From: Filobasidium wieringae
Lineage: Eukaryota; Basidiomycota; Tremellomycetes; Filobasidiales; Filobasidiaceae
Direction: 5' to 3'
Length of the DNA: 64,000 nucleotides
Assembly: GCA_001600055.1 (NCBI GenBank)
Contig: BCIV01000009.1
Span: 372,001 to 436,000, forward strand
Of this stretch, positions 21,901 to 36,000 are shown one piece after another; within the stretch, counting starts at the first letter, position 1, and every line of letters starts with the position of its first letter. The position numbers and the translations under genes are program-made. The notes below the pieces were generated by a model that saw only the letters and a list, made by a program, of their open reading frames with translations, made no database searches and was not told the origin of the DNA.

Positions 21901-23259
21901 TCGAGCTGGCTGGTGCTATTCGATCCGGAAAGCCTTTCGAGTATCTATCATCGTTGCCAGTCCACCAGGACGGTACCTGTAACGGTATGCAACACTACGC
22001 AGCGCTAGGAGGAGATGTTCAGGGGGCCAAGGCGGTCAACCTGGTGGGCGGAGACAGGCCTGCCGATGTGTATACCCGTATCGCGGATCTGGTTAACGAG
22101 ATTGTCAACCAAGACGCAGAAGCGGGTAAAGTCTATGCTCAAATTGCTCAAGGCAAGATCACCCGAAAGGTTGTTAAACAAACGGTCATGACTACCGTCT
22201 ACGGAGTCACCTTCATCGGTGCCAAGGAACAGATCGCGAAACAATTGCTCGCAAGGGGAGAAATCAATCGAGAATACATCTATCATGTTTCGGGGTATAT
22301 CGCCTCGACCGTGTTGAGTTGTATTGGAGATCTTTTCTCAGGAGCGAAAGCGATTCAGGATTGGTTGACTCTGTCAGCAAGGATGATATGCAAGAGTTTC
22401 CCGCTCGAACGAGCGCCTGATTCCGTCAGGCCTCTCACAGCCAAGTATACCGGGAATGACGACGGAGTGATTTTGGATAAAGCCGGGAAGGTCGTGACGA
22501 GAGCTCAGAAAGAGGCAATGACGAGTGTTATCTGGACCACACCGCTTGGTCTTCCCGTCGTTCAGCCGTACCGAAAGACGGCCAGGAAACAGGTTGCTAC
22601 CGCTCTACAATCCGTTTACATCTCCGATCCCAACGCCGTCTCGGAAGTCGCAAGCGGAAAACAAGCATCGGCTATGCCACCCAATTTCATCCATTCGCTG
22701 GATGCTACGCATATGCTCATGTGCGCCGCGAGGTGTCGGGATGATGGTGTCACTTTCGCCAGTGTGCACGATTCTTATTGGAGTCATGCGTCTAGTATCG
22801 ATACGCTCAGTTCCAACATCCGGGAGACGTTTATCGAATTACATTCGAGGGATATCATCGGGGATCTCCGGAAAGAGGTGAGTTGATGCGAGAGATTTGA
22901 GAAGTATTTGTAGACTGATCAACTGCCATATCTAGTTTGTTGAGCGATACAAGGATCATGTGATCCCTGTCAAGTCTGCTAGGGAGATTTTGTCCGCCAA
23001 CAAGAAGAAACTAAGCAGGAGGGAAGCTCAAGCCGACAACGATGCAGAGTCGGATGAATCTGCCGAAGACGTTGTCCCAGAACCCGTCAGACGAAACAAT
23101 CCCAGTTCGGCCTTTATCAGTGCTGAAGGAGAGTCAAAGGACAAGATCGAGATTGGAACTCGACAATTCGTCCGGTTCATTGACGCTCTTCCGTTTACTC
23201 CTACCAAGGGTGACTTTGATGTGAACAACATCAGGAGCAGTCCATATTTCTTCTCTTAG
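18988..23259 (+). CDS. RPO41: Mitochondrial DNA-directed RNA polymerase
   Basis: Five exons (18988-19953, 20021-20892, 20948-21150, 21211-22877, 22936-23259) give 1,343 aa with consistent phases. The N-terminus (MLRSFSKARRVCRGC...) is basic and lacks acidic residues, a mitochondrial presequence. The C-terminal half is a T7-type single-subunit polymerase: DFRGRAYPVPPHLN, palm Asp in HQDGTCNGMQHYAALGGD, fingers Lys/Tyr in RKVVKQTVMTTVYGVT, and the second catalytic Asp in SVHDSYWSHA. It transcribes mtDNA and primes its replication. The N-terminal extension contains a Ser/Lys-rich linker (KKSSSARSSKTSST) and long helices typical of the family. The tail includes an acidic insert (DNDAESDESAEDVV) before FVRFIDALPFTPTKGDFD. 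Confidence 0.95.
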
Positions 23260-23646
23260 GCCGTTCATCATACCCCTCCTCTCCTTCGCTGAGCCTACGG
23301 ATTTGGGCAGCATATTCTCATATCACATTAGATCTGGTTGTATTGTAATCCAGCCCTTACGAACGATACGAAACGTTGTAGACATCATGCCACACTCTGA
23401 TCATATTGATAGTTTGAATGATCCCTATTGTCCAACGAAACGAGATATCCTTTGTTGCCTCATTCGGTGAATGTCGCGTACTACGTCATCGGCTTTGTAC
23501 GCGGGTATCAGTCATTCCAACTGAATATGGGAATATGGGTATATTCATTCAACCATATCATCCTTTATTTCTATAACGCTCAAATATCATCTCGCATCAT
23601 CACACTTTTCAACCAAGACTACCGTCAACTGATTCACCCAGTAACC
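23260..23646. other. Intergenic, RPO41 3' flank and next promoter
   Basis: 387 nt between two plus-strand genes, AT-rich near 23500-23620. No additional feature was recognised. Confidence 0.45.
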
Positions 23647-25117
23647 ATGGCTCCAACAATCGCCTATGCAGGCAATATCTCTTACAAGAACAAAGGCGAA
23701 ATCGCCGAAGTGAGTACGCCTTGATACGGAAACCGCAACTCATCACTAACGACATCCCATCCCTTTCCGATAGATTCTCAGCGCTCTCGGACAAGAAACG
23801 ACAGGACTCAAGCACGATCTGGAAGAGAGGCTTGAAAAGTATCTGGAGGATAATGCCTCGGACTTGAGGGAAGACAACAGGTTCAAAGGGCTCTACGTCA
23901 AGCGTAAAAGAAGGTCGTAAGTCGCTGTCCCTTGCCTTGGGGTTTTCCTGTTTGACAAAGCTGATCGTCGCTATAAACGCTTCAGTAATCGTGGTTCCGA
24001 AACTCCTACCCCTTCTACTCACGGTGCTGGAGAGGACTTTGATGCTCTGAAAACCGCAACTGGCAACCTCGCGGAGAAAGCTTTAGACAACGCCACGCAG
24101 ACCTATAAGGAATCAATCCGACCGGTCTTGAGTAGTGCCTACGATGAAGGAGCCAACATGGCTGGAAAGGCTGTTAGGTCCGGTGTCAAGAAAGCCAAAG
24201 AGGTCACTGCGATTGATGAGAACAGTTTGAAACTCCCTGATTCCCCCGCCAGAGCATTGAGGTCTCAAGCCAACCAGGCTGTGGATAACGCCAGGCCTAT
24301 CGTCGAAGACGTTCAAGATGTTGTGGAGAATGTGAGGTTCAGGGCTTTGAAATATTGGAGGGAAAACGGTGCAAACGAGTTGAAAGACGTTGTCAGACTG
24401 GCGCAGAAGGTTTGCTATACCTCATCAGCTATAGCTCTGGTAAATTTTCATTGATCTCTACCTTCCTTCCTACAGAAACTATCCAACTCCCAAACTCTCG
24501 TCAAGGTCATGCTGTTCTCCGAACTGGTATACCTCCTTATTCGTCTCATCCCGTGGTACAACATCGAACTGCAGTTCCCTCCCTCCCAATATTCTTTCTC
24601 TCCCTTCGCTCGATTCGTGCACACCGTTTTCTTCTGGATGCCAGAATACAAGAGGAACATTTCACTTCCGGAAACGTTTGCGATGTTCCGACCTTCGAGT
24701 AATGCGTTGGGCGGAGCGGCCATGTGGTGAGTGCCATTAGAGGATCAAAAAGATCTACCACAGAGCTGATGTTTTTGCGCTACAATCAGGCTCGTCTACA
24801 CTGTCCTTCCCCCCACCTTGATCAGTCGATTGATTACCTTCTTGCCACAACCTGCTCCTCTCGCGAAGAGCACCAAAGGTGCCAGAAGTCCCGGCCGTCC
24901 TCGTGTTCAAGCTCGTCCTTCCGTCTTCCCCACCTGGGATCCTCTTGTCTTCTGCCTCATCCGTTTGGCCATTGTCATCTTGCCCCTCACTTCCGCTGCT
25001 CCCGACGCGTGGAGGTATCAGCTGGAGGCTCTGGGTAGCACCAGCGGACGAGCTCTGGTAGTTGCGCTCACGACCGGATTCGTCGTTGCCGACAGACTCG
25101 CCGCTTTGGCTGAATAA
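23647..25117 (+). CDS. SAP-like domain protein with C-terminal membrane helices
   Basis: Five exons give about 400 aa; exon 1 (23647-23709) ends GEIAE at a GTGAGT donor. Exon 2 encodes ILSALGQETTGLKHDLEERLEKYL, resembling a short SAP-type helix-turn-helix, then KGLYVKRKRS. The middle is a charged amphipathic region (LKTATGNLAEKALDNATQTY, AKEVTAIDENSLKLPDSP). The C-terminal part has at least three hydrophobic stretches: VMLFSELVYLLIRLIPWY, LVYTVLPPTLISRLITFLP and LVFCLIRLAIVILPL. A nuclear-envelope or ER location is plausible, by analogy with SAP/HeH membrane proteins, but this is inference. No catalytic motif. Confidence 0.55.
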
Positions 25118-25340
25118 GCGAGCGGACATGAAAAGACCACACAAGAACAAGCACACAATGAAACACGCCAGGAGCCTTACTTCTATTTTTTGATTTCTTC
25201 TCAACCGTTGATCAATCCTCTTGCCCATCCATACCTTACCTACATGTACCAATAATGAAGATCGTCATAATTCGTGAATTCGTTACTCCGCTCGTACAAT
25301 CGGTATTTCGGCCTGATTTGATTACCTTGCAAAAAAGACT

Positions 25341-27273
25341 TTACCAGACACTCTTCCCTCTACCCCTTCCGCGTCCCCCTACGCCTATAGTCCCGCTAGC
25401 TCGACCTCGAGCGGCTCCCAGCCCGCCCATGTGGTTATTATCCTTCTGAGGAGGTTGAGTACCGCCAGGTCGTGATAGGGCGTTACGCATCGCGGCAGCC
25501 GCTTCATGTTTCTGTGATTCTGTTTGAGAGAGGATCGTCCGTGCTGGACCGTCAGATGAGACTGAGCCTGATCTTGATCGTTTAGATGGGGGGGAGGGAG
25601 GTGAAGAAGAGACTCGCCGTTTCCGAACGACGGGCTTCCCTGTCGGTCTAGCCTGAAACGAATTTGGTGAAGATGGGGCAGATTCATCACGAGCATCGTT
25701 GACCGCCGGAGATTCCAACGGTAGTTGAAACCCGCTATCTTGATCAGGCGTATCAGGTACCCCGCTCTCCTCCGGCCTACTCTGCTTTACTCGAGCGCTC
25801 TCACGCTGACGTAAAACCCTCGTTCGTCGTCTTTCGAATGCTCTTACGGCTTCCTCATCGTCACTTTCCGGCTCAGTCATATCCGAATTCCACTCTCCGT
25901 CAGAGGACGGCTCCTCCTCATCTTCTGGCTTTGACTCTGAAGCAGGGTCTGGGAGACCGGAAGGTGATGGGGAAGGACTACCGTCGACTAGAGATCTAGA
26001 ATCGTTCATTGGTGACCCTATTCTAACTCCTGCCGCTAATTGCGCAGATCGAAGTTCCAAATCCATTGGTGTCGAATCCCTCTTCCTTCGAGATGGACTG
26101 GGAGGAGGAGTCTCGCTCTTCCCCCTCCGACGAGCCGAGACCGCCGGTCTTTCAGGAGTATCACTTATCGCGTAATCTTCCACAATATCCACTAAGAGTT
26201 GAACCAAAACGAAAATGGTAAGGGTTCCGTCCCGTCCGCGCTCGAGTGGAATGGGGACGTACGACGATCATCAGACCCCTGTTTGACCTGGTTCCACCGT
26301 GTGATACTTGTCTGTAACAATGGCCTATTCAAAGTATTCTTCAAAAGAGGCGCCAATCTTCGAGTAGCCGTTGAGGCAGAAGTATCTATGCCCTGCATAC
26401 ATCATCGCATAGTTCAGCTTCAGACTGAGCAGAGCGAGTGAGAGTAAAGCGGACCTTTTGTAATGCCGGTATATACCCTGGATTATCTCCCAGTCGATCG
26501 ATCAAGCATCCGCTTAGAGCCATAAGCGGATCAAGTAGATGGTCTTTGATGACTGTCAATGATTCCGAGTCTATCAGTTTGCTAGTGAGGGCAGGAAAAG
26601 TGAGTGACTTCAGCTGGTATAAGAGCAGGCGGAAGTAAGCTACGGACTTTAGTTTAAGGGACCAGGCGAATTTCTCTGAGGAAATGTTGAGGACTAGGTC
26701 CTACTTTCCTAACATATCTTTCAGTTACAAACTCGACAATAGTAAAGAGAATTTCGAGGCTTACGGAAAATGAATCTTCCTCCCCTTGCTCGACATCCAC
26801 CTCGTCCCACTCGACATTCCCAAACAACCCATCCAATCCTTCCAGACATCCTCTGATTGCCGTCTCCCTATTCTGACTCTCCCCGAAACTCTGACCGTAC
26901 GAGTTTGCCCGATGATTACTCGTGCTGAAAGAATCCAAGGATGGTTGGGTTATCAAGGCCGAGGCTGAGGCGCGAGAAAGGAGCCGGGAGGGAGTGAGGA
27001 TCTCGAGGTAAACGGATGTTAGGGTTGTCACGAGGAACAGCGCGGATTCTTGGTGGTAGGCATATTTCTAACGCAGAACATCCGATTAAAACTGTTATCG
27101 GTCGAGGATCTCTGTGAATTGTGCTCACGAGGAGATATATCTGGTTGCCCAGGGTCTTTGCTAACCAAGGTTTGCAGAGGAGTGCTGCGCCGTAAGCCTG
27201 CCATGCGTGCGTATTAGGTCAAAACTCGATTGTGCAGCTGACTATTCGTACTTACACCTTCTAGGTCTGCCAT
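25341..27273 (-). CDS. Unrecognised helical protein with Ser/Pro/Arg-rich tail
   Basis: Six exons assemble from ATG 27273 (MADLEGAYGAALLCKPWLAK). Joins include L/KYAYHQESALFLVTTLTSVYLEI, S/KFAWSLKLKSVAYFRLLLYQLK, K/GIDTSASTATRRLAPLLK and DDR/LDIVEDYAISDTPERP, each at good splice sites. The N-terminal half is Leu-rich and helical, possibly armadillo- or HEAT-like. The C-terminal 280 residues are disordered, with RRRGKSETPPPSPSRRKR, acidic patches (EPEDEEEPSSDGEW-like, MTEPESDDEE) and an RGRGRGKSVW end, suggesting a nuclear or RNA-associated protein. I do not recognise the family. It is divergent from MCM10, with 262 nt between start codons. Confidence 0.6.
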
Positions 27274-27535
27274 TGTGTTAAGGTCATAGAGCAGCCAATA
27301 GTAGTCTTCTAGATCTTCTATAGCTTCTAACAGTAAAAACGATGTGAATGAGATGTCGATCTAGAGTGGCCTAGGTAAAAGGTAAACAAATGACTAAATG
27401 AAACACATACGCGTCGCGCGTCGGACGCGTATTTACGCGTTTAGGCTGATCGAAAGCGACTCAAAGATGCCATGAACTAGATGATCGATCCCCACTTCTG
27501 ATAGCCCACTTGCACCATACGGCAGCCCTATCATC

Positions 27536-30012
27536 ATGGAACAAGACCCAGAGACGGAATCTGAGCGGATAGAACGGGAGATCCAGGCGTTGGTAGCTAA
27601 GAAAGAAGCCTTACAGCACAAGGAAAGGAAGCGACAGATAGCCGAAGAAGCTAGGAAGGTAGATTTACTCGTGGAGAGCAGTCCGGTCAAGAAGAAAGAT
27701 CGTAAGTATCGGAATAAGGTCTGAGCGGAATCTCTAGCTAAAATATTGAAAATCCCTACAGCCACCGCTTTCCAACATGTAACAAACCTGGTGGCTCCAC
27801 CTAAACAACCTCTATTCCTCTCCAAAAGCCTCATTGCAGGCCCATCCTCTCAGCCCAAAGCCGGTCCATCCCGTTCCAAGCCTACCCCTCAACTTCCTCG
27901 ACCATCATCCCAAGCTCATGCGAATAAATCCTTGTCAAGCGCCCTGCATCGTTCACGTCAAGGAAACCTGGAAGATGATTCGGAAGGAGCAGAAAGGGGA
28001 GGGAAGAAGAGGACGGAGGTGGATTTGACCGTTGTGGAGAACCTGACGATGGGGCCTAAGGAACATGGATTGGATGCAACTGGTTTGAACGGATGGAAGT
28101 GGGTAGAACCTTATAGCGGGGTCAATCTCAAGTAAGTGAATTTCTGAATCGACTAGAGATCCGCTCTTTCTGATCGCATCAGAACGTTCATCTTCCCCGT
28201 GTTGCAGAGAAAGGATCATGCCCCACTCTCAAGTTCAGTCGAACCTATCAGACCGGTACATCCTCAATCCCTCCCAAATATACTCTACAATGCGATTGTC
28301 CGCGGATAAACAACACTATACCCTTCCCGTAGACGCAGGGTGGGTGGTCATCGGGGTTGTTTGCCATAAAGGAGAAATCAAAGTCACTCAACGACGGAAA
28401 ACTGCGGACACGGACAAGAATGGAAAGAAAAGGGGAGAAGCGGATGGAGCAGAGGAGGAGGAAGATGAAGATGATGACGACGAGCTGGGTACCGATCCGA
28501 ATAAAAGACGTAAAACGCAAAACGGCACTTCGGTCAGGAGACCGACCAGTTCTCCGAGGAAATTCATCACTCTTAAAATCTGTTCGTTGCCTCCTCGGAA
28601 TGCTATGCACTCGGCAACTCAGGGGGATGCCATTCTCAATCTCATGTTGTTCGAGGCGGATTGTGCGGATACCATCCCCGGGGAACCAGGGGAACCGAGC
28701 AAGAAGATCTATAGGGGAGGGAGTGGAGGAGCTTATGAAAGCTGGTGGAAATTAGCTGTGGGTGCCGTGGTAGGGGTGGTCAGCCCGAAGATCTTGAAAC
28801 CTTTCGGAGTGAGCTCAAACCCCCGTTTTATGCTCCTGGACGTTCTCAAAGATATTGACCACTTGGCTCGGGTGATAGGATGGGAAAAAAGGACCACACC
28901 CTCTGACCCATCCCGTAGGGCTTACGCCGACCGGGCCGGAAGATATTTTCCTGATAGGTAGAGCGAGGGATCTGGGGACTTGTCTTTCCATACGCAAGGA
29001 TGGGAAACAGTGCACGGAATGGGTCGATCTGTGAGTGAAATCGACGGACAGGAAGTGAAGGTGGCGGTGGTTGACTTGACGGTGGTAGACGCATGAATCA
29101 GTATTGCGAGTATCACGTTGTCGGTGCGCTCAAGGGGGTACGAGCTGGAAGAGCAGAATTCGCTAGCAGGTCAGTTCAAACCGTACATGAGGTGCAAAAA
29201 AAAATACTCGAAGCTAAGCAGTTGCGATTTAGTACGGGGGGATTCGAATTGGCCATGAAAGCGAACACCCCCTCCTATTTCAGAGGAAAACCACCGAAGG
29301 ACGCGCCGAACGCGTTTCACAAGCATGGCCTGCAGAGCGGAAACAACATCGTCTCCAAACGCGGGTTCGACGATGGAGGTGGTCAGACTTATATCGTTGG
29401 GGGACAAGCGATCTCGGAGAAGAAGGCTGGGAAATTCGCCGATGAGCATGTGGCTGAACGGATGGGCAGGGATAAACAGACGAGCCTCAAGCGGAAGACC
29501 GAGATGAAGGCGAGGGAGCAGGAGCTGGAGCGCTTGATGGAGCGTGACAACAATACGACCGGAGCCAAGTACTTGGAAGCTGCAGGGAAACTAAGGCAGA
29601 ATGATTCGAAAGATCAGTCTGCCAAGAAGTTGAAGGCTCAACAGGAAGGCCTGACGGATAATTTGAAAACAAGACCGTTCCACGCAACCGCTATCAAACT
29701 GATCGGATTCGATCCGACAACTGCAGCAAACGAAGGTGGTCTGATGGTGGAAAAGGGCGCTGAGGGTCTGAAGAGGGTAACTACTTTTGCTGTAACCTTC
29801 CGGATGAAGCGATCTGACATCTACTCGCCCATCAGCTTGAAGCGATTGCGTCGCTCCGCAACAAAGCAAGACCTGCCGCTTTGTTAGGCAATATGGCAGG
29901 CGCCAAATCGATGTCAAACGCTAGTAATCCGTTAAGGCATTCTCGGTCGGCTGGACCCGTCGAAGACCAAGAAGAACCAATGATAAACCTGGATGATTCC
30001 GATGACGAATAA
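27536..30012 (+). CDS. MCM10: DNA replication initiation factor Mcm10
   Basis: Seven exons give about 700 aa. Exon 1 (27536-27701) is a coiled coil (SERIEREIQALVAKKEALQ). The core starts KERIMPHSQVQSNLSDRYIL and QIYSTMRLS, then LPVDAGWVVIGVVCHKGEI (OB fold) with a highly acidic, basic-flanked insert. After VGVVSPKILKPFG joins DGKKGPHP, the text LIGRARDLGTCLSIRKDGKQ leads into the CCCH zinc finger (C..C in GTCLSIRKDGKQC, then QYCEYHV). Mcm10 binds Mcm2-7, Cdc45 and Pol alpha to start and sustain forks. A coiled coil (KAREQELERLMERD) and acidic end (INLDDSDDE) close the protein. It converges on LAA1, with 87 nt between stop codons. Confidence 0.88.
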
Positions 30013-30099
30013 TAGTACAACCATACATGCTTCATGCTTTCATTAAGGAAAGTCGTTACGGTCGATCATAAAATGCAAAAGTGTCGTCCACATGCAGTC

Positions 30100-33000
30100 T
30101 TAGCTGAATGATTTCAAAGAGATCTGTGGCTTTGTGTTCGAAGCAGGTGTTTGTCCGTTGGAAGCGGACGCTACACTTTGGCGGATCGAAGTCTCCAAGC
30201 GTTCACGATCTTTCGCCTCTAGTGTATTTGTCGCGTCCTTAAAAGCGCTGGGTGCTTGCCCTGCGACCTGGAGCAGATGCCTGATGGCAAGTCGATGGAC
30301 CGGGGTTTGGTTGCCGGGATCCAGTAACATGCTCAGACTGGGTACCAATACCATATACACGCGTGATTCTTTGTTGACCGCCTTGTCTCAGCGTACGATT
30401 CCCTCCACTTCTGAATTCAAGTACTCACTGCCATCGTTGTCAAAGCTTGCCACAAAGGTCGAGAGGACCTTGATCACCTCATCTGCGGTCACGAACAGGG
30501 GTGTATCCGGTTCGATATCATCCGCCTTTTCAGCTACGTCGGCCAAGAACTGTACCAACTCCGGTATGAGCTGCGATAAACCGTGCTGGACCGCAGTATT
30601 TCCGCGATTGGCAGATGCCAGCAATGCTCGAGCGCATTGTATTGCGGTCAATCCAGTCTGGTGCACAAGCCGTAGTCAGCCTTCTTTCCGATGGAGAACA
30701 AGCAGGTTTCCCAGGCCATACCTCTCCACCAGCTTGCACTCGCTGACCAATAGTGTAACAGGCCTGCTCGACTACATCTTGACTGACTGGGACGGATGCA
30801 GGCAAGCTTGTCAAAATCAAAACGATCAGAAGCATATTGTTCTTCGCCTTGGCGATTGCAGCGGGCCCCTCTCGTCCTCTATGCCACAACAGAACAGGAC
30901 ATGCATCAATACCAATCTGGTGTCCACTTCACGTGAATGACTGACCTGACCTCGTCCAGGTTTAGTAACGAGGAAGAAAGAATGCTGTGAACAACTTTTC
31001 CAGTCATAGGGGAGATGGAGCTGTTGTTCACCCCAGTGTCGAGCATACTCTTAAAGGCAGCGAGTGTCGGTCCAGCTAGATCGTATTTGCTGGTCTCATC
31101 CCGCATCAAATCTATGAAGTGATATCAGGCAAATATTCCCGAACCGAAGAACAGCCTTTATTTACCCGCATGCAGTTGTATACCGACTAGGTAAGCTTGG
31201 AACCGAGTACCCTCTTCCAATGCAGCGATCGCAACGGCGAACGCTTGAAATCCAGTCACCAACATTTGAATTCGAGCGTTTACATCATCGCTAGGTTGGA
31301 CTGATAACGAAATCAGTTCACACGAAACTAGGATCTAAGCTCAATAATTCTGCCAAACTCACAACTGCTGGGTGTACCGGCTGAACCTATAGCGCTTCGC
31401 AAAGTATATGCAATAACTGCAACGACTCTCCTCAGTTGGTCTTGATCGCCAGATATCCCACGGCTGGTTGCATAGGCTTGCATGATCTTGACCATTTCAA
31501 CCTTCAGTAAAGCTCCTTCTCCCAAAGCGATGCGGTAGCATATCGTACAGAGCTCATCGAAGACCGAGCTCGTGAAGAGCGCAGCACCACTGTAAATTGG
31601 CTGAACCAGAGTCTGCAGTGCTCTCGCTGCAGCTAATGAATCTTTTAAGGCTGCAGGGTTGCCAAATGATCGCGAGATGATCTCGAACGCGAGCCCATAT
31701 GCCACGAAAAAGTGCGGAAGAGGATTCGGTCGGATAGTTCTCCCGCCGTTAGTCAAGGCATCTGGGTCGCTAGCGATGTCTAGGCCAAATGCTTGGAGCG
31801 TCGAAACATCGTTGGTCCTCATGGAAAGGGCTAGAGCTTCTAATAGGGTGACAGCTGCCTTCTTGTAAAACTAAAGAACGGAATATCTGAGCGTGTTGAG
31901 TGATGATCAGTGATCAGTGAATTACTCACAGGTAGTAGAGTATCTCGACCAAATCCTGATTGGGCCAAATCCATACCTCCCGAGCTAAGACCAGGTCCGG
32001 TCTCTGGATCTGCACGCAAAAGCGCGTAATCGCGCAAGGAACCGACCCAAAGACGATCCAGCATAGCTTGATAAGGTTTGACGACCTCCATCAAAAACGG
32101 CTGCGCAGCGCTAGCTATACGGAGTTGAGCCCAAGCGGTCAGTGCGGAGAGCTTCAGAGTGGCTGCAGCGTTGGATGAAAGATTTTCCACATCTCCTAAA
32201 GGCTCAGTGTTCTCATCTGTTTTCACTTAGTTGCTCAGTCCAGAAGATCGAGATGAGGGGTAACTTTCGCTTACCACTACAACGGATCAATGCTCCAGTC
32301 AACAGTTTTAGGATACGCCCCATCCGAGACACCTCTCTGACGACACCGGACCCAATGAACACTGCGCATACGTCGATAGCAGCAGCAAGGACTTCAGGCG
32401 CTGAATCGCTTCCAAAGCTCGGTGTGAGAGCCGCTGCAATAGGTGCTTGATGCTGTTCAAGCAACAAGGCACCGTCGAAGTCGGGATCTGGACTGGCCGC
32501 AAAGTGCTAAAAATGGCAGAATTCAGTTGTGAGTCCTGGAAAAGCTTGATCGGATATTCTCACCACAACAACGTCCTGTAACACTTGCAAACCCTGAAGT
32601 CGAACTTCGGATGTACTTGCGGTCGAGGCTGCAAACGCCATTTTTATCAAGTCGGAGACTCTGGCCACCAACAATAATTCGATCGGAAGACCTGTTTGTC
32701 TAGCTGCAACTATGTCGAACTGTTCACGCCTTCCTGACGCCACGACAGCCTGTATGACTGCATGCACACATTCGAGCGCGAAGAGTTGAGTCCTCCAGCG
32801 TGCAGGAGCAGCGGTGTTCAGTGCGGAAGTGCCTGCTCCGAGGGACTGGCCTTCGTCATCTTGAAAACCCTCTAGAGCTGCTCGCGACGCGTTTGCCTTG
32901 GGGGCGGTAGTACTCTTGCTTATGATTCTCTGACAAAGGCCGATCCAACCAGCTGGCATGGTTGCTGAAGTTTGTTGTATCCAAGACAGGATGATCTGTC

Positions 33001-36000
33001 TAACGCCATCGACAGTAGGGTCTTCGTCCAGCAAGCCGAACAAGACTTCGACCAGCCGGTTACCCCCGAGCTTTGACATGAGCGCTGCATCGCGCTGTAC
33101 TACTTGATACAAAGCGTCGATCGTTGCAATTCTCAACGGACCATGACCCGCTTCTAGATTTTTTTGGAAAGTCAAGACCAGTTGTGGTACATCGACAATA
33201 TTAGGGGCAAACATAAGAAGTTGTTGAGTACAGCGTATGGCTTCAACAGCCAGGCCCTCCTGTGCGTCCTGTTCGTATTCGTTTACCAAGAGCAGACTAA
33301 GTTGTCGTGCTTCGGAATCTTCTTGGAGTTCCGGTCCGATCACACCAATGAGAGCATGTAACAGTTTGCAGCTTGCTTGATAAGCGGGAAGATCACCTCG
33401 AAGATTTGCGCTACCGACCGAGCCACCATCAGGCTCATGGGTGTCCGACATGTAGGTCGTGATTATCACCTCGATTGTGGATTCAATGAAGGGCGAATAC
33501 GTCAGATTGGCGCATCCGGCGATCTCTCCAAGCGCTCGTAGCGACCAATAGTGTACCATAGGATGAGGATCGGTTGAGAGAGAAGACAATACGTTGACCA
33601 TAGTCTTGAGAGTAGAGCCGGCCGACAAGCCTCCGATTCGCTCGTAAACTGATGCTAGGGCCATGGCACAACCAGACCGGCTGTCTGGGTTACGGCTTTG
33701 CACAAGTTGCTCGATAATCCAATTCACCTGATTACCTGTGTAAGGATTACCGGCGATTGCAGCCAACGATCCAATAGCTGCACCTGCAGTTTCACGAGTC
33801 AGCCTGTCCTGATCAGTCACCGCATCCTGGAGTAGCGCCTTGATATTGTTCAATACAGCTACATTTGCAACAGATTCTCTTGCCTTCCTGCTGGCATATC
33901 GCTCCCCATAAGTCAATGCACATTTCAAGGCAACGATGACGTTGAAGAACACCGCTTGTTTGCGGCCAGGATTTCGCTCAAGCTTAGGGCTTCGAAGATG
34001 GTTTGTCATCAGTGTAGTAGCTTGCATAAGTGTGTCTACGTTCTGATTGGCAAAGAGAACCTCAAACAATGCTAGAGCAGCATTTATCACACCGGTCGGA
34101 GCGGGAACAGCTGTAACATCGGTCTGTCCGTCGACAATATTCCGACTGAATATCGTAAGCCGGTCGTTCTCGATCATTGGTAGAACAGGCTTCTGCAGCT
34201 GTGCGTCTGGTCTGGTCAGTCAAGTAGCTATCTCTGACAAAGAACATATGCGTACCAAAGATTCCAAAGACTCTTCCACGACGTCCCGGTTCAGCGTCCC
34301 TCTTCGAAGCAAACTTTCCCTTTGCATGTCTGTAGCATCGCATGAGCATACTCCGAAGCCAAAGCCATCAAACGTAGACCAGACATCAGTAAAGACTCCT
34401 GCGGAAGCCTGCATGGCTAACTGAGCAGGCGAGCCAGAGAAGCCGCCCGCATCGGGATCAGCCAGAACTCCAACTGCCGCTTCCAGCAAGGCAGGCTGAA
34501 CACCTTCCGTCGCGCTGGAATTACCCAGTGCCGCAAAGCATTGTAGCACGCGCCGTCGTAGACCACATTCTCGCTCAGCCAGAGTGACAGATGCCCGGAC
34601 AGAATTGGGAGGAGTGTTCGGGTTCTGTTGCTGTTCTCGAAGGTAATCACCGTATGCGGTAGCAAATCCGTTGACGAAGTTTAGAGTGTTAGTCAATAAG
34701 GAGGTTATTCGTCTAGCGACGTCCAACGTGGAAAGTTCCTTGTTGTACTGCAAAAAGGTCAAGATGGCTGAAAGCGTGTACTCTCTCACGTCCAGCAAAA
34801 ATGCCCAGTCCTTTTCTCCTCGTTCCCCAACTGAGGTGTCCTTACTAGTAGGCTTCGGTAAAGTATTTCTCCAAAGCACTAACAGTTGTGGTAAGTGCGA
34901 TTTGACGAATGTTGGACCCAAAGTCATCAACCCGCTCATCAACGTCCAAGCAACGTGCACCTCTGTTTCGGCGACCTTGACGTCATGCTCTCCAGCGCGT
35001 TTCAGAAGTTGAACGGCCGTGTCCAGTACCCGTGTGCTGATATCGTGCGACACATATAGGGGTCGTTCCGGGATGACAGCCATCAAAGCACCAATGGCCA
35101 TTGCTTTACCTCTCGAGCGGTCGATCAGATCTGACGGAGCAGATGGCGTTCCCATAAGAGAGATGTCTTTGTCCAAAGCCTCGACAACAGCGACCAACAC
35201 TTTCGGCAGTCGAAGTGGCGTTGTCGAGCAGTAGACGCGCAGACACCAGGCCGCGTGCATCCGCACCGACTCATATGGATGCGCTAGCAATCGCAATAAA
35301 GGTTCTTGTACCGCGTCCTGTATCACCGGAGCGGCTGTTCCCAACTGCCTGAGAAGTTCTGCCACCTCTCGCAATACCACTAGCAGAGCGAGTTCGCTAG
35401 GTTCCACGTGTCCTGTAGCGGTAGTCGGCCACTGGGTCAGATACTGATCTGCCAACTCCCTTACAGCCTGACCCTGGCCTTGCTCTGATAGCAATCTAAC
35501 GGCAACAACTCGTCGCAAGATCAACCCAACCATTTCTCTTGCAACAGCAGCTTCATGCCGATTTGTTTTGTTTCGACTTTGATCGATAATCTCCGTAACG
35601 AAATGCCCCACAATCTCTCCGTACCGGGCTTCAACGTATTCGGAACCCAGTCGTTCCAGAAGCGAAGCGTATACGTCAAAGATCGCGTTCTTAGCTCGTC
35701 TGGCATTCCCCAATCGGTTGAAAGCATTGGACAATTGCTTGAACATGGCGGAAGTTGTCAACAATGTCTTGGTCGCAGTGTCCGCTGCTGATGTGACAAT
35801 GGTTACGGGATCATCATGCTCATCCGCATTTGCAGCGCCCTTCTTTCCTCGGACTTCAGATGCGCTGGCCGAGACGGATGCGGCATCTTGCGTGAATGCT
35901 AGCAGATGAGAGATGAGTCTTGAAAGCGCTCTTCGGGTTGGATGATCTGCCTTGTCAAGCGATTTGATAGCGAGACCTATGACCCCCTCGATATCGGATA

